DNA of 64,000 nucleotides from Pseudomonas sp. Irchel s3b2 (GCF_900187445.1 NZ_FYEB01000007.1:144324-208323); one strand, 5' to 3'. Counted from the first letter of the stretch, positions 37,158 to 47,687 are shown. Program-made: numbers and translations. Notes: generated from the sequence alone by a model not told the origin.

Positions 37158-38336
37158 GTGGCCACTTACTCCCTCGTCATCCGCCGCTTGATGATCGTTT
37201 CGCTGACCATCGTCGTCAGCCGCGCCATTACCAGCCCGTTGCTCACCCTGTTTCTGAGCAACAAACTCGGCCTCAACCAACAAGACGTCGGCCTGCTGCT
37301 GGGCATCGCGGTGTTTATCGCCACCCTGCTCGCCCTTTACGGCGGCTATATCATCGACCGCCTCGAAAAACGCCGGTTGCTGATTCTGACCATGCTCTCC
37401 AGCGCCATCGGTTTCGTGCTGCTGACCTTCGCCGAAAATCTTTACCTGACCACCGCTACCCTGGTGATCACCGAAACCGCCTCGGCGCTGTTCCTGATCG
37501 GGTCCAAGGCGATCCTCAGCGAAAACCTGCCCGTGGGCCAGCGCGCCAAGGCTTTCTCACTGCGCTACACCCTGACCAACATCGGCTACGCCACCGGCCC
37601 CATGCTCGGCGTGGTAATCGCCGGGGTGCAACCAACAGCGCCATTCCTGATTGCCGGCGGCATCGCGTTCTTCAGTATTTTCCTGATGAGCGGGATTCCC
37701 AAAGACCCGGCCCAGATACCCGCCATCGGCCAGCCCCAGAGTTTCCTCAAAACCCTGATCACCCTGAAGAACGACCGCACGCTGATCATGTTCACCTGCG
37801 GCTGCCTGCTCAGCACCGTGGTGCACGGTCGTTTCACCCTGTACCTGTCGCAATACCTGCTGGTCACCCAAGACACCAAACGTGCCCTGGAAACCATGGC
37901 CGCCCTGCTCGCCTGCAATGCCATCAGCGTGATCCTGCTGCAATACCAGATCGGCCGGTTCCTTAAACGCGAACAACTGCGCTACTGGATTGCCGGCGGC
38001 ACCAGCCTGTTCATCCTCGGGTTGATCGGTTTCAGCCTGGCTGACAGCCTGGTGAGTTGGTGCGTGGCGATGTTCATTTTCACCCTCGGCGAAATGATCA
38101 TTTACCCGGCCGAATTCCTCTTCGTCGACACCCTGGCCCCGGAAGAACTGCGCGGCAGCTATTACGGCGCGCAGAATCTCGCGGCCCTCGGTGGCGCGCT
38201 GAGCCCGGTGATCTGTGGCTATCTGCTGTTGCACACGCCGGCGCCCACTATGTTCTATGCCCTGAGTGCGTTGACGGCGATGGGTGGTTTACTGTGCTTC
38301 ATGAGCGGACGGCGCGTGGCAATACTGCAAAAATAG
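37158..38336 (+). CDS. MFS transporter
   Basis: The 392-residue protein has 12 predicted TM helices. The loop 2-3 motif GGYIIDRLEKRRLL and a TM5 motif with NIGYATGPMLGVV mark an MFS exporter. A GTG start at 37158 is chosen; AGGA lies 13 bases upstream, and the longer upstream frame runs through the REP. It probably exports a drug or metabolite; the substrate is not readable. It lies after the C-N lyase cluster but is separated by REP sequences, so a functional link is uncertain. Confidence 0.82.
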   Translation: MATYSLVIRRLMIVSLTIVVSRAITSPLLTLFLSNKLGLNQQDVGLLLGIAVFIATLLALYGGYIIDRLEKRRLLILTMLSSAIGFVLLTFAENLYLTTATLVITETASALFLIGSKAILSENLPVGQRAKAFSLRYTLTNIGYATGPMLGVVIAGVQPTAPFLIAGGIAFFSIFLMSGIPKDPAQIPAIGQPQSFLKTLITLKNDRTLIMFTCGCLLSTVVHGRFTLYLSQYLLVTQDTKRALETMAALLACNAISVILLQYQIGRFLKREQLRYWIAGGTSLFILGLIGFSLADSLVSWCVAMFIFTLGEMIIYPAEFLFVDTLAPEELRGSYYGAQNLAALGGALSPVICGYLLLHTPAPTMFYALSALTAMGGLLCFMSGRRVAILQK

Positions 38337-38430
38337 TGCACTGAAGCAGCATTAATATGAATTTGTCAGCATAAGGATTGATCGGCACACTGTGCGGCGT
38401 TCCTCCCCCAATAGTTGGAACCACTTCAAG

Positions 38431-38464
38431 GGCTTTCTGGGTATCCCAGCTAAGCCTTTTTTTT
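38431..38464 (+). terminator. Intrinsic terminator after the MFS gene
   Basis: GGCTT pairs with AAGCC, and the internal CTGGG-TAT-CCCAG stem is followed by TTTTTTTT (38457-38464). It lies about 95 bases after the MFS stop and just before the HPP-family gene. Confidence 0.65.
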
Positions 38465-38494
38465 GCCTGGATTTTTATACGGACCGTTTGCCTC

Positions 38495-39190
38495 ATGTTT
38501 GCTCGCTGGTTACCTGCCGCCATCAATACCCGTCCTTCAGAATGGAGCCGCGCCGCTATCGGCATGGCCCTGGGGACGATGTTCAGCGTCTGGCTCTGCG
38601 GCAAGGTGTTCGGCATCGACGTGGCGCTGCATCTGATCGGCCCGTTGGGCGCCTCGGCGGTGCTGTTGTTCGCCGTGTCCTCGGGCGCGCTTGCCCAACC
38701 GTGGTCGATTCTTGGCGGTTACCTTTGCGCGGGGGTGGTCTCGCTGCTGGTCGCTCATGTACTCGGACGCACCCTTGGCAGCGCCTGCCTCGCGGCGGGC
38801 ATGGCGCTGATTCTGATGTGCTGGCTGCGTTGCCTGCACCCACCGGCCGGTGCCTTGGCGTTGCTTATGGTGGTGGCAGACCCGGCAACCATCGCCCTGG
38901 AGTGGAAAGCCCTCGGCCCGGTGATGCTCAGTGCCTCGACGATGCTGCTCAGCGCACTGGCGTACAACAATCTGACGCGCATTCGTTACCCAAAACGTCC
39001 CGCTGAACCGGCGCCGATGATGCCCGCCCCCGACAGCCAGGCGATCACCGCCGCGGATCTGAAACTGGCCCTCGCCGACATGGAGGCCTTCTACGACGTC
39101 ACCCCCGAAGATCTCGAACAACTGATCCATGCCAGTGAGTTGCATGCCAAGCGGCGTAGCATCGGTGAAGTGCTGAGTAGCAGAACCTGA
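38495..39190 (+). CDS. HPP-family membrane protein
   Basis: The 231-residue protein has four TM helices with GPLGASAVLLFAV and the name-giving motif CLHPPAGALALL. A polar cytoplasmic tail of about 70 residues follows. HPP proteins are linked to nitrite transport in plastids and cyanobacteria; their bacterial role is mostly unknown. The ATG at 38495 follows a terminator, so the gene should have its own promoter. Confidence 0.85.
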   Translation: MFARWLPAAINTRPSEWSRAAIGMALGTMFSVWLCGKVFGIDVALHLIGPLGASAVLLFAVSSGALAQPWSILGGYLCAGVVSLLVAHVLGRTLGSACLAAGMALILMCWLRCLHPPAGALALLMVVADPATIALEWKALGPVMLSASTMLLSALAYNNLTRIRYPKRPAEPAPMMPAPDSQAITAADLKLALADMEAFYDVTPEDLEQLIHASELHAKRRSIGEVLSSRT

Positions 39191-39212
39191 GTTTATCAAC
39201 GGCAGCAGCAGG

Positions 39213-39348
39213 TTTTGTGGCGAGGGAGCTTGCTCCCGCTTGAGTGCGCAGCACTCACAAAACCTGCGCTCGTATGAAGAATTTTGGGACTGCTTCGCAG
39301 CCCAGCGGGAGCAAGCTCCCTCGCCACAGCAAGCCCCCTCGCCACAAA
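39213..39348. repeat. GTGGCGAGGGAGCTTGCTCCCGC repeat pair
   Basis: TTTGTGGCGAGGGAGCTTGC (39213 onward) and AGCGGGAGCAAGCTCCCTCG (to 39328) are inverted; a partial third copy CCCCCTCGCCACAAA follows to 39348. It is a different REP subclass from those elsewhere in the window. It fills most of the 344-base gap before the acyl-CoA genes; the remainder holds the promoter described next. Confidence 0.85.
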
Positions 39349-39446
39349 TTCAAGGTTGATTCAAAACAGTGTCAGGCTGCCAAAGGTTGCGATCTGTTGA
39401 TATTGCCCTAAGGTAAAAATGCAAACAGCACCTGCACGTATCCCGG

Positions 39447-39476
39447 TTGTACATCACAAATTTGCACTGATACGAT
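39447..39476 (+). promoter_or_regulatory. Candidate sigma-70 promoter for the hydrolase gene
   Basis: TTGTAC (39447-39452) and TACGAT (39471-39476) are spaced by 18 bases, in a region of low GC upstream of 39535. The match is moderate. Confidence 0.3.
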
Positions 39477-39510
39477 CCAGCATCGCTCGCGCGCGAGCTT
39501 CTCTATAAAG

Positions 39511-39518
39511 AACAATAA
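39511..39518 (+). promoter_or_regulatory. Candidate Hfq/Crc A-rich motif
   Basis: AACAATAA matches AAnAAnAA and lies 17-24 bases before the ATG, immediately upstream of GGGAG. Catabolic genes for branched-chain amino acids are typical Crc targets. Confidence 0.4.
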
Positions 39519-39534
39519 AAGCAGGGAGTTAGTG

Positions 39535-40641
39535 ATGACTGCTCAGGTTTCATCCCCGACAACACAGCCCATGGATGCCACGCAAAACGAAGTGTTGGCC
39601 GAGGTTCGCAATCACATCGGTCACTTGACCCTCAATCGTCCCGCCGGCCTCAACGCCATTACCCTGGACATGGTTCGCAGCCTGCAACAGCAGCTCGATG
39701 CCTGGGCACAGGATTCGCAGGTGTACGCGGTGGTGTTGCGCGGTGCCGGTGAGAAAGCGTTCTGTGCCGGCGGCGATATCCGCTCGCTGTACGACAGTTT
39801 CAAAAGTGGCGACACCCTGCACGAAGACTTCTTCGTCGAGGAGTACGCCCTCGACCTCGCCCTCCATCACTATCGCAAACCGGTCCTGGCCTTGATGGAC
39901 GGCTTTGTGCTGGGCGGTGGCATGGGGCTGGTGCAAGGCGCCGATTTGCGGGTGGTCACTGAGCGCAGCCGTCTGGCAATGCCGGAAGTGGCCATTGGTT
40001 ATTTCCCGGACGTGGGCGGCAGCTACTTCCTGCCGCGCATTCCCGGTGAGCTGGGTATTTATCTCGGCGTCACTGGCGTGCAGATTCGCGCCGCCGATGC
40101 GCTCTATTGCGGCCTCGCTGACTGGTACCTGGAAAGCGAAAAACTGGGCACGCTGGACGAGCAACTCGATCACCTCGAATGGCACGACACGCCGCTCAAA
40201 GACCTGCAAGGCATGCTGGCGAAACTCGCCGTGCAGCAACTGCCCGATGCGCCACTGATCGCGTTGCGCCCGGCCATCGATCACTTCTTCGCCCTGTCCG
40301 ACGTGCCGAGTATGGTGGAGCAAATGCGCGAAGTGACGGTCGCCGATAGTCACGATTGGGCGAAAACCACGGCGGATCTGCTGGAAAGCCGTTCACCGCT
40401 GGCCATGGGCGTGACCCTGGAAATGCTGCGGCGCGGTCGGCACCTGAGCCTGGAACAGTGCTTCGCCCTCGAACTGCACCTGGATCGCCAGTGGTTCGAA
40501 CGCGGCGACCTGATCGAAGGCGTGCGCGCCTTGCTGATCGACAAAGACAAGAACCCGCGCTGGAACCCGCCGACTCTGCAGGCGCTGGACGCCGAGCACG
40601 TGGCGAGTTTTTTCACCGGGTTCGACCAGAGCGGGAGCTGA
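39535..40641 (+). CDS. 3-hydroxyisobutyryl-CoA hydrolase (crotonase family)
   Basis: The 368-residue protein is longer than ordinary crotonases (about 260). It has AFCAGGDIRSLYDS (oxyanion-hole half), LGGGMGLVQGADLRV and the hydrolase signature PEVAIGYFPDVGGSYFLPR with its Glu and Asp. It releases 3-hydroxyisobutyrate from its CoA ester in valine catabolism. ATG 39535 is preferred over GTG 39532 because of the GGGAG spacing. It is cotranscribed with the acyl-CoA dehydrogenase three bases downstream. Confidence 0.88.
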   Translation: MTAQVSSPTTQPMDATQNEVLAEVRNHIGHLTLNRPAGLNAITLDMVRSLQQQLDAWAQDSQVYAVVLRGAGEKAFCAGGDIRSLYDSFKSGDTLHEDFFVEEYALDLALHHYRKPVLALMDGFVLGGGMGLVQGADLRVVTERSRLAMPEVAIGYFPDVGGSYFLPRIPGELGIYLGVTGVQIRAADALYCGLADWYLESEKLGTLDEQLDHLEWHDTPLKDLQGMLAKLAVQQLPDAPLIALRPAIDHFFALSDVPSMVEQMREVTVADSHDWAKTTADLLESRSPLAMGVTLEMLRRGRHLSLEQCFALELHLDRQWFERGDLIEGVRALLIDKDKNPRWNPPTLQALDAEHVASFFTGFDQSGS

Positions 40642-40644
40642 GCC

Positions 40645-41796
40645 ATGCACGATATCGAATTGAGCGAAGAGCAAGTGATGATCCGCGACATGGCCCGGGA
40701 TTTTGCCCGTGGCGAAATCGCGCCCCACGCACAAGCCTGGGAAAAGGCCGGCTGGATCGATGACGGTCTGGTGGCGAAGATGGGTGAACTGGGTCTGCTG
40801 GGCATGGTGGTGCCCGAGGAATGGGGCGGCACTTATGTCGACTACGTTGCCTACGCCTTGGCGGTGGAAGAGATTTCCGCCGGTGACGGCGCCACCGGTG
40901 CGCTGATGAGCATCCACAATTCCGTGGGCTGCGGGCCGGTGCTCAACTACGGCACCGAAGAACAGAAACAGCAATGGTTGCCAGACCTCGCCAGCGGCCA
41001 GGCCATCGGTTGCTTCTGCCTCACCGAACCCCAGGCCGGTTCCGAAGCGCATAACCTGCGTACCCGCGCCGAACTGCGCGACGGCCAGTGGGTGATCAAC
41101 GGCGCCAAGCAATTCGTCAGCAACGGCAGGCGAGCGAAACTGGCGATCGTCTTCGCCGTGACCGATCCGGAGTTGGGCAAGCGCGGCATCTCGGCGTTCC
41201 TGGTGCCGACCGAAACCGCGGGGTTCATCGTCGACCGCAGTGAACACAAGATGGGCATCCGTGCTTCCGACACCTGCGCCGTCACCCTGAACAATTGCAC
41301 CGTTCCCGAGGCCAATCTGCTGGGCGAACGCGGCAAAGGCCTGGCCATCGCCCTCTCCAACCTCGAAGGCGGCCGCATCGGCATCGCCGCGCAAGCCTTG
41401 GGCATCGCCCGGGCAGCATTTGAAGCGGCGCTGGCTTACGCGCGGGATCGGGTGCAGTTCGACAAGCCGATCATCGAGCACCAGAGCATCGCCAATATGC
41501 TGGCCGACATGCACACCCGGCTGAACGCCGCGCGTTTGCTGATCCTGCACGCCGCGCGGTTGCGCAGTGCCGGCAAGCCGTGTCTGTCGGAAGCTTCACA
41601 AGCCAAACTGTTTGCCTCGGAAATGGCCGAAAAGGTCTGCTCGTCGGCGATACAGATTCATGGCGGGTATGGGTATCTGGAAGATTACCCGGTGGAGCGT
41701 TACTACCGGGATGCGCGGATCACGCAGATTTATGAAGGGTCGAGCGAGATACAGCGGATGGTGATTGCCCGGGAGCTCAAGCACTACCTGGTCTAG
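40645..41796 (+). CDS. Acyl-CoA dehydrogenase (isobutyryl-CoA type likely)
   Basis: The 383-residue flavoprotein has FAD/substrate blocks [21 protein letters not shown], and the C-terminal [35 protein letters not shown] with the catalytic glutamate. Linked with 3-hydroxyisobutyryl-CoA hydrolase, it most likely oxidises isobutyryl-CoA to methacrylyl-CoA. Methacrylyl-CoA hydratase activity could come from the enoyl-CoA hydratase gene on the opposite strand. Other short branched acyl-CoAs are possible substrates. Confidence 0.85.
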   Translation: MHDIELSEEQVMIRDMARDFARGEIAPHAQAWEKAGWIDDGLVAKMGELGLLGMVVPEEWGGTYVDYVAYALAVEEISAGDGATGALMSIHNSVGCGPVLNYGTEEQKQQWLPDLASGQAIGCFCLTEPQAGSEAHNLRTRAELRDGQWVINGAKQFVSNGRRAKLAIVFAVTDPELGKRGISAFLVPTETAGFIVDRSEHKMGIRASDTCAVTLNNCTVPEANLLGERGKGLAIALSNLEGGRIGIAAQALGIARAAFEAALAYARDRVQFDKPIIEHQSIANMLADMHTRLNAARLLILHAARLRSAGKPCLSEASQAKLFASEMAEKVCSSAIQIHGGYGYLEDYPVERYYRDARITQIYEGSSEIQRMVIARELKHYLV

Positions 41797-41813
41797 AGAG
41801 TCGCCGCAGACAT

Positions 41814-41845
41814 GATCATTCCCACGCAGAGCGTGGGAACGATCA
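41814..41845. repeat. Short GTTCCCACGC-type palindrome between convergent operons
   Basis: GATCATTCCCACGCAGAGCG and its complement CGTGGGAACGATCA make a hairpin. It lies eight bases before the convergent hydratase stop and may act as a bidirectional terminator. Confidence 0.6.
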
Positions 41846-41852
41846 GTGTGGG

Positions 41853-42626
41853 TTACTTGCCGACGAACTCCGCCTCACGCTTGGCAATAAACGCCGCCAT
41901 CCCTTCCTTTTGATCCTGCGTCGCAAACGCCGCATGGAACACCCGACGTTCAAACCGCACGCCTTCCGACAGGCTGACTTCAAAAGCGCGGTTGACGCTT
42001 TCCTTGATCATCATCGCAATCGGCAGCGACTTCTTGGCAATCAGCGCCGCGACTTTCAATGCTTCTTCCAATAGCTCATCCGCCGGCACGATGCGCGCCA
42101 CAATGCCGCAACGCTCCGCTTCCACCGCATCGATCAAACGCCCGCTCAAGCACATTTCCATGGCCTTGGCCTTGCCCACCGCGCGGGTCAGGCGCTGGGT
42201 ACCGCCCATGCCCGGCAGTACGCCAAGATTGATTTCCGGTTGACCGAATTTGGCGTTGTCGCCCGCCAGAATGAAGTCGCACATCAGCGCCAATTCACAA
42301 CCACCGCCCAAGGCAAAACCGTTGACCGCGGCAATGATCGGCTTGCGGCGGTTGGCCACGCGATCGCTGTCACTGAACAAGTCGTCGAGGTAGATCTGCG
42401 GGTAAGTCAGCTCGGCCATTTCCTTGATGTCGGCACCGGCGGCAAAGGCTTTTTTCGAGCCGGTCAGCACGATGCAGCCGATGTTCGAATCGGCTTCCAG
42501 GCCATCGAGGGCATGGTTCAGTTCGCTGACAATTTGCGCATTCAGCGCGTTCAAGGCTTGCGGACGGTTGAGGGTAATCAGGCCAACGCGACCGTGAGTT
42601 TCCAGCAAAATCGTTTCGTAGTTCAT
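41853..42626 (-). CDS. Enoyl-CoA hydratase
   Basis: The 257-residue crotonase has [13 protein letters not shown], the two catalytic glutamates in [11 protein letters not shown] and [19 protein letters not shown], and [17 protein letters not shown]. It hydrates 2-enoyl-CoAs such as tiglyl-, methacrylyl- or crotonyl-CoA. ATG 42626 is chosen at the domain start; a longer frame runs into the preceding dehydrogenase gene. It is the last gene of the five-gene minus-strand operon, 14 bases after the acyl-CoA dehydrogenase. Confidence 0.88.
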   Translation of the reverse strand: MNYETILLETHGRVGLITLNRPQALNALNAQIVSELNHALDGLEADSNIGCIVLTGSKKAFAAGADIKEMAELTYPQIYLDDLFSDSDRVANRRKPIIAAVNGFALGGGCELALMCDFILAGDNAKFGQPEINLGVLPGMGGTQRLTRAVGKAKAMEMCLSGRLIDAVEAERCGIVARIVPADELLEEALKVAALIAKKSLPIAMMIKESVNRAFEVSLSEGVRFERRVFHAAFATQDQKEGMAAFIAKREAEFVGK

Positions 42627-42640
42627 AGGTGGATTCCTTC

Positions 42641-43768
42641 TCAAAGATTGCGCGAAATGACCATGCGCTGAATGTCGCTGGTGCCTTCGTAGATCTGGCA
42701 TACCCGCACGTCGCGGTAGATCCGCTCCAGCGGGAAGTCGTTCAGGTAACCGTAACCGCCAAGGGTTTGCAACGCCGAGGAGCAGACCTTTTCGGCCATT
42801 TCCGAAGCGAACAGCTTGGCCATGGACGCTTCGACCAGCGCCGGCTTGCCGCTGTCGCGCAATGCCGCCGCGTAATGCACCATCTGCCGGGCGACGGCAA
42901 TCTGGGTTGCCATGTCCGCAAGCCGGAAGGCTACCGCCTGGTGTTCGATGATCGGCCTGCCGAAGCTCTCGCGCTCACGGGCATAGTCGCGGGCCACTTC
43001 GAACGCGGCGCGGGCCATGCCCACCGATTGCGAGGCGATGCCGACACGGCCGCCTTCGAGGTTGGCCAGGGCGATCTTGTAACCTTCGCCCTCCTCACCC
43101 AGTCGATTGGCCACCGGGACTTTCACGTCCTCGAAGAGGATCTGGCAGGTGTCGGAGGCGTGCTGACCGAGTTTGTCTTCGACTCGCGCGACTTTATAGC
43201 CCGGCGAATCGGTGGGCACGATCAGCGCCGTGATCCCACGCTTGCCGGCACTCGGATCGGTCACCGCGAACACGATCACAATTCCGGCGTTCTGCCCGGA
43301 GGTGATGAACTGCTTGCAGCCGTTAAGCACGTAATGATCGCCGTCCAACCGAGCACGGGTTTTCAAGCTACTGGCGTCGGAACCGGCTTGCGGTTCGGTC
43401 AGCGCAAACGCACCGAGCATCGCGCCGCTCGCGAGTGGCTTGAGAAAGCGTTCTTTCTGGTCGTCATTGCCAAACTTGAGGATCGGCACGCAACCCACCG
43501 AGTTGTGCACGCTCATGATGGTCGAGCAGGCGCCGTCGCCGGCAGCGATTTCTTCCAGCGCCATGGCGTAGGCCAGGTAACCGGTGTCGCAACCGCCCCA
43601 CTGCTCCGGCACCAGCATGCCGAAGAAACCCAGGTCGGCCATCTCGCGGATGGCTTCCTTGGGGAAGCGATGTTCGCGGTCCCATTCGGCGGCGAACGGT
43701 TTCAGCCGTTCCTGGGCAAACTGCCGGGCCGCGTCGCTGATCTGAAGTTGTTCGTCATTGGGAATCAT
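42641..43768 (-). CDS. Acyl-CoA dehydrogenase (short/branched-chain type)
   Basis: The 375-residue protein has [33 protein letters not shown] and the C-terminal [12 protein letters not shown] with its catalytic glutamate. It is related to 2-methylbutyryl-CoA and butyryl-CoA dehydrogenases. Operon partners are an enoyl-CoA hydratase, an HSD10-type dehydrogenase and a thiolase. Together these can perform a full beta-oxidation round, best matching isoleucine's 2-methylbutyryl-CoA branch. A GATC-rich repeat lies between this gene and the thiolase gene. Confidence 0.87.
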   Translation of the reverse strand: MIPNDEQLQISDAARQFAQERLKPFAAEWDREHRFPKEAIREMADLGFFGMLVPEQWGGCDTGYLAYAMALEEIAAGDGACSTIMSVHNSVGCVPILKFGNDDQKERFLKPLASGAMLGAFALTEPQAGSDASSLKTRARLDGDHYVLNGCKQFITSGQNAGIVIVFAVTDPSAGKRGITALIVPTDSPGYKVARVEDKLGQHASDTCQILFEDVKVPVANRLGEEGEGYKIALANLEGGRVGIASQSVGMARAAFEVARDYARERESFGRPIIEHQAVAFRLADMATQIAVARQMVHYAAALRDSGKPALVEASMAKLFASEMAEKVCSSALQTLGGYGYLNDFPLERIYRDVRVCQIYEGTSDIQRMVISRNL

Positions 43769-43794
43769 GCCAAGTCCTTAAAATGTAATGGCCC

Positions 43795-43888
43795 CGTAGG
43801 AGCTGGCGAAGCCTGCGATCTTTTGATCTTGATCTTAAAAAACAGGATCAAAAGATCGCAGCCTCGTTTCACTCGACAGCTCCTACAG
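43795..43888. repeat. GATC-rich AGCTGGCGAAGCC repeat inside the operon
   Basis: CGTAGGAGCTGGCGAAGCCT opens and CAGCTCCTACAG closes the element, with GATCTTTTGATCTTGATC-type inverted cores. It separates the thiolase and dehydrogenase genes within one minus-strand operon and could act as an attenuator or mRNA stability element. Confidence 0.8.
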
Positions 43889-43902
43889 AAACCATGCGGG
43901 CC

Positions 43903-45096
43903 TCAATACAGGCATTCAACGGCCATGGCCGTGGCTTCGCCGCCGCCGATGCAGATCGCTGCAACGCCGCGCTTCAGACCTTTCTGGCGCAGGGCCGAGA
44001 GCAAGGTCACGAGGATCCGCGCGCCGGACGCACCGATCGGGTGGCCCAAAGCGCAGGCACCGCCGTGGACGTTGATCTTCTCGTGAGAGATTTCCAGTTT
44101 ACTCATGGTCACCAGACTGACCACCGCAAAGGCTTCGTTGACTTCGAACAACTCGACTTCGTCCAGGGACCAGCCAGTTTTCTTCATCAGCTTCTTGATC
44201 GCGCCCACCGGTGCGACCGGGAACAGCCCCGGCGTGTCGGCGAATGCAGCGTGACCATGAATCACCGCCAACGGTTTCAGGCCTTGTTTCTCTGCTTCGG
44301 AACGGCGCATCAGCACCAGTGCCGCCGCGCCGTCGGAGATCGAACTGGAGTTCGCCGCGGTCACGGTGCCGCCGTCGCGGAACGCTGGTTTCAGCGAGGC
44401 GATCTTGTCCAGTTTGGCTTTCGGCGGCTGTTCGTCGTGGCTGATCAGCATCGGCTCTTTGCCGACCATCACCTGCACGGACACGATCTCGGCGGTGAAG
44501 CTGCCGTCCTTGATCGCCTGCTGGGCGCGGGTGGTCGAAGCAATGGCAAACGCGTCCTGATCTTCACGGCTGAAGCCGTTGGTTTCAGCGCAATCCTCGG
44601 CGAAGGTGCCCATCAGACGGCCCTTGTCGTAGGCGTCTTCCAGACCGTCGAGGAACATGTGATCGAGTACCTTGCCGTGGCCCATGCGGTAACCGCTGCG
44701 GGCGCGGTCCAGCAGGTACGGCGCGTTGGACATACTTTCCATGCCCCCGGCGACCACCACATCGGCACTGCCGGCGATTAGCATGTCGTGGGCCAGAATC
44801 GTGGCTTCCATGCCCGAGCCGCACATCTTGTTCAGCGTGGTGCAACGGGTCGATTTATCCAGCCCGGCGCCCAGTGCCGCTTGCCGTGCCGGAGCCTGGC
44901 CGAGACCGGCGGAGAGTACGCAGCCGAACAGCACTTCTTCCACGGTGTCAGGGGCGATACCGGCACGTTCGACGGCAGCACGAATCGCCGCGGCGCCCAA
45001 TTGCGGCGCGGTCAGGCTTTTCAGTTCACCCTGGAAACCGCCCATCGGAGTACGGACGGCGCTGACGATAACGATTGGATCGTTGGTAATAGTCAT
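43903..45096 (-). CDS. Acetyl-CoA C-acetyltransferase (thiolase), 2-methylacetoacetyl-CoA type likely
   Basis: The 397-residue thiolase has the nucleophilic cysteine in TLNKMCGSGMEA, the NVHGGACALGHPIGASGAR active-site histidine block and the C-terminal CIGGGEATAM cysteine. It splits 3-ketoacyl-CoA to acetyl-CoA plus a shortened acyl-CoA. The HSD10-type partner 12 bases upstream and the acyl-CoA dehydrogenase downstream suggest 2-methylacetoacetyl-CoA (isoleucine) as substrate. The gene order resembles the P. putida fadDx-fadB2x-fadAx cluster as I recall it. Confidence 0.88.
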   Translation of the reverse strand: MTITNDPIVIVSAVRTPMGGFQGELKSLTAPQLGAAAIRAAVERAGIAPDTVEEVLFGCVLSAGLGQAPARQAALGAGLDKSTRCTTLNKMCGSGMEATILAHDMLIAGSADVVVAGGMESMSNAPYLLDRARSGYRMGHGKVLDHMFLDGLEDAYDKGRLMGTFAEDCAETNGFSREDQDAFAIASTTRAQQAIKDGSFTAEIVSVQVMVGKEPMLISHDEQPPKAKLDKIASLKPAFRDGGTVTAANSSSISDGAAALVLMRRSEAEKQGLKPLAVIHGHAAFADTPGLFPVAPVGAIKKLMKKTGWSLDEVELFEVNEAFAVVSLVTMSKLEISHEKINVHGGACALGHPIGASGARILVTLLSALRQKGLKRGVAAICIGGGEATAMAVECLY

Positions 45097-45108
45097 GACA
45101 AATCCTCC

Positions 45109-45870
45109 TTATTTGGCGGCCATGCGCAAGGCACCGTCGAGACGGATCACCTCGCCGTTGAGCATGCTGTTTTCCATGATATGCCTGACCAGCGCGGCGT
45201 ACTCGCTCGGCTTGCCCAGACGCGGCGGGAACGGCACGCCAGCGGCCAAGGACTCGCGCACTTCAGGGGTCATGCCAGCCATCATCGGCGTTTCGAAAAT
45301 GCCCGGGGCGATGGTCATCACCCGGATGCCGAAGCGCGCCAGTTCACGGGCGGCGGGCAAGGTCAGGCTGGCAATCGCGCCTTTTGAAGCCGCATACGCG
45401 GCCTGACCGATCTGGCCGTCGAAAGCAGCGACCGAAGCAGTGTTGATGATCACGCCACGCTCGCCATCTTCATCGGCTTCGGTTTCGGCAATCGCCGCCG
45501 CCGCCAGGCGCAACATGTTGAAACTGCCAATCAGGTTGACGTTGATCACCTGGCTGAAACTGTCCAGCGCATGGGGGCCGTTCTTGCCGAGGATCTTCTC
45601 GCCGCGGACGATGCCGGCGCAATTGACCAGGCCATTGAGGCCGCCAAACGCTTTGACCGTCGCCTGCACCGCCGCTTGCGCAGCTGCTTCATTGCTGATA
45701 TCCGCTACCACGCTTTGCGCGCCGAGACGTGCAGCCTGCGCCGCGACGGCTTCGGCATTCATGTCCACCAACATCACCTTGGCGCCAGCCGCCACCAGCA
45801 TTTCAGCGGTGGCGGCACCGAGGCCGGACGCGCCGCCGGTGACGAGAAAAACCTTGTTTTCGATCTGCAT
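45109..45870 (-). CDS. 3-hydroxyacyl-CoA dehydrogenase type-2 (HSD10-like SDR)
   Basis: The 253-residue SDR has [47 protein letters not shown] (Ser, Tyr-x3-Lys) and [17 protein letters not shown], which is typical of HSD17B10-type enzymes. It oxidises 2-methyl-3-hydroxybutyryl-CoA or other short 3-hydroxyacyl-CoAs. The start is 45870 (second ATG) because AAGGA lies seven bases upstream. It lies between the ligase and thiolase genes with 16- and 12-base gaps. Confidence 0.88.
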   Translation of the reverse strand: MQIENKVFLVTGGASGLGAATAEMLVAAGAKVMLVDMNAEAVAAQAARLGAQSVVADISNEAAAQAAVQATVKAFGGLNGLVNCAGIVRGEKILGKNGPHALDSFSQVINVNLIGSFNMLRLAAAAIAETEADEDGERGVIINTASVAAFDGQIGQAAYAASKGAIASLTLPAARELARFGIRVMTIAPGIFETPMMAGMTPEVRESLAAGVPFPPRLGKPSEYAALVRHIMENSMLNGEVIRLDGALRMAAK

Positions 45871-45886
45871 CATTGTTTCCTTGGAT

Positions 45887-47551
45887 TCAAGCTGAAACGT
45901 TCTTCGCGGCGGCCTCTTGAGCCTTGGCGATTTCCTGGTTGCGCAAGATAAAGCGCTGCAATTTGCCGCTTGGGGTTTTCGGCAATTCGCTGACAAATTC
46001 GATTTCACGGGGGTACGCGTGCGCCGCCAGACGCTTGCGTACGTGTTGGCGCAGCTCTTCTGCCAACTCTGGCGCGGCGCGGTATTGCGGGCTGAGCACG
46101 ATGAAGGCTTTCACCAGCTCGGTGCGCTCCGGATCGGGCTTACCGATCACCGCGGCTTCGACCACTGCCGGGTGTTCGATCAGCGCGCTTTCCACGTCAA
46201 ACGGGCCAACGCGGTAGCCCGAGGTAGTGATCACGTCGTCGCTGCGGCCGACGAAGCTGATGCTGCCGTCCGGGTTCCACTCGACGGTGTCGCCGCTCAG
46301 GTAATAGTTGCCGACGAAGGCCTTGGTCGGTGCGCCTTCGTAACCGCCGAACCAGCACATCGGCGACTGAGTACGGTCGATAGCCAGAATCCCCGGCTGG
46401 CCGACGCCCAGTTCTTTGTATTCGTCGTCGAGCACCACGATGCGGTGGCCCGGCGAGGCGAAACCCGCAGCGCCGACGTGTACTGGATGATCGAGGCCGT
46501 GGTGATTGCACAGAACCATGCCCAGTTCGGTCTGGCCGTAATGGTCGTGAATCACCACGCCGAGGTTATCGGCGAACCAGCGAATCACTTCCGGGTTCAG
46601 CGGCTCACCGGCGCTGCTGACGATGCGCAGCTTGCCCTTGATCAAACGGGCGAACTCATCGCCACCGGCGATCAACAGGCGATATGCAGTCGGCGAACCG
46701 GTGAGGTTGGTGATCCCGTACTTGTTGATCACCCGGCAGGTGCTTTCGAGGGTGAAGGGGCCATCGTAAAAAGTGATCGGATGCCCCATGGACATCGGCC
46801 CGGTGACACCGAAATAAATGCCGTAGGCCCAGCCCGGATCGGCGACGTTCCAGAACGCGTCTTCGGGACGCAGGTCTACCGCGTCACGGGTGTAACTCTG
46901 GAACGCGACGATGGCCTTGAGCGGCACCGACAGCGCTTTCGACGGGCCGGTGGTGCCCGAGGTGAACATCAGCAGGAACGGGTCTTCGCCGGTCAGCAAT
47001 ACCGGTTCGCACTCGGAAGAATAATTGGCCAGTTCGGCCCAGAAACTGAAGTCGCCACGCACGATGCCTTGGCCCTTGGGACCGCCAACGGTGACGATGG
47101 TCGGGCAGTCGGCCACTTCAGCGAGTTTCGGGCGATTGACCGCGTCGGTGACTACGACGGCGGCGCCGGAGCTGTTGAGACGATGTTCGATGGCTTTCGG
47201 GCCGAAGGCGGTAAACAGCGGCTGATAGACCGCGCCGATGCGCCAGGTGGCGAACACAGTGATCAGTAATTCGATGTTGCGGGGCAAAAGACCGGCGACT
47301 TTATCGCCCTTCTTCACGCCTTGGGCCTGCAGGAAATTGGCGAACCGCGCGGCTTTGTCCTGCAAGTCGCTAAAGGTGTAGGTCGCGCTGGCGCCGTCGC
47401 GGCCTTCCCAAAACAGCGCGATGCGTCCCGGCAAGGCATGTCGGTCGCAGCACTCGACGCAGGCATTGAGCGCGCTCAACGACCCTGTGAGCGCAGCATC
47501 GACGGTGTGCTGATAATTGAACTGTGACGTGGCAGACAAGTAATCGCGCAT
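45887..47551 (-). CDS. AMP-dependent acyl-CoA synthetase (short/branched-chain)
   Basis: The 554-residue ANL enzyme has [13 protein letters not shown] (P-loop), [22 protein letters not shown] (hinge) and [11 protein letters not shown] with the C-terminal catalytic lysine. It activates a carboxylic acid to its CoA ester, most likely a short or branched acid feeding the downstream oxidation genes. It is the first gene of the operon. A candidate Crc motif sits in its leader, and an AraC-type regulator is encoded directly upstream on the same strand. Confidence 0.87.
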   Translation of the reverse strand: MRDYLSATSQFNYQHTVDAALTGSLSALNACVECCDRHALPGRIALFWEGRDGASATYTFSDLQDKAARFANFLQAQGVKKGDKVAGLLPRNIELLITVFATWRIGAVYQPLFTAFGPKAIEHRLNSSGAAVVVTDAVNRPKLAEVADCPTIVTVGGPKGQGIVRGDFSFWAELANYSSECEPVLLTGEDPFLLMFTSGTTGPSKALSVPLKAIVAFQSYTRDAVDLRPEDAFWNVADPGWAYGIYFGVTGPMSMGHPITFYDGPFTLESTCRVINKYGITNLTGSPTAYRLLIAGGDEFARLIKGKLRIVSSAGEPLNPEVIRWFADNLGVVIHDHYGQTELGMVLCNHHGLDHPVHVGAAGFASPGHRIVVLDDEYKELGVGQPGILAIDRTQSPMCWFGGYEGAPTKAFVGNYYLSGDTVEWNPDGSISFVGRSDDVITTSGYRVGPFDVESALIEHPAVVEAAVIGKPDPERTELVKAFIVLSPQYRAAPELAEELRQHVRKRLAAHAYPREIEFVSELPKTPSGKLQRFILRNQEIAKAQEAAAKNVSA

Positions 47552-47569
47552 TGCCAGAATCCCTGTGTA

Positions 47570-47577
47570 TTTTTATT
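47570..47577 (-). promoter_or_regulatory. Candidate Hfq/Crc A-rich motif before the acyl-CoA synthetase
   Basis: Reading the minus strand, AATAAAAA matches AAnAAnAA and lies 19-26 bases before the ATG. It mirrors the motif before the divergent hydrolase gene of the same pathway. Confidence 0.35.
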
Positions 47578-47687
47578 AGGTTGGGGGAACCGTAAATAAC
47601 AGGGAAATACTCGCTCTGCGCGGGGAGCGGGACAATGGTCAAAGTTATCAAGTTGCGTGACTGGTTTGGCCAAGGTCACTACCTACC

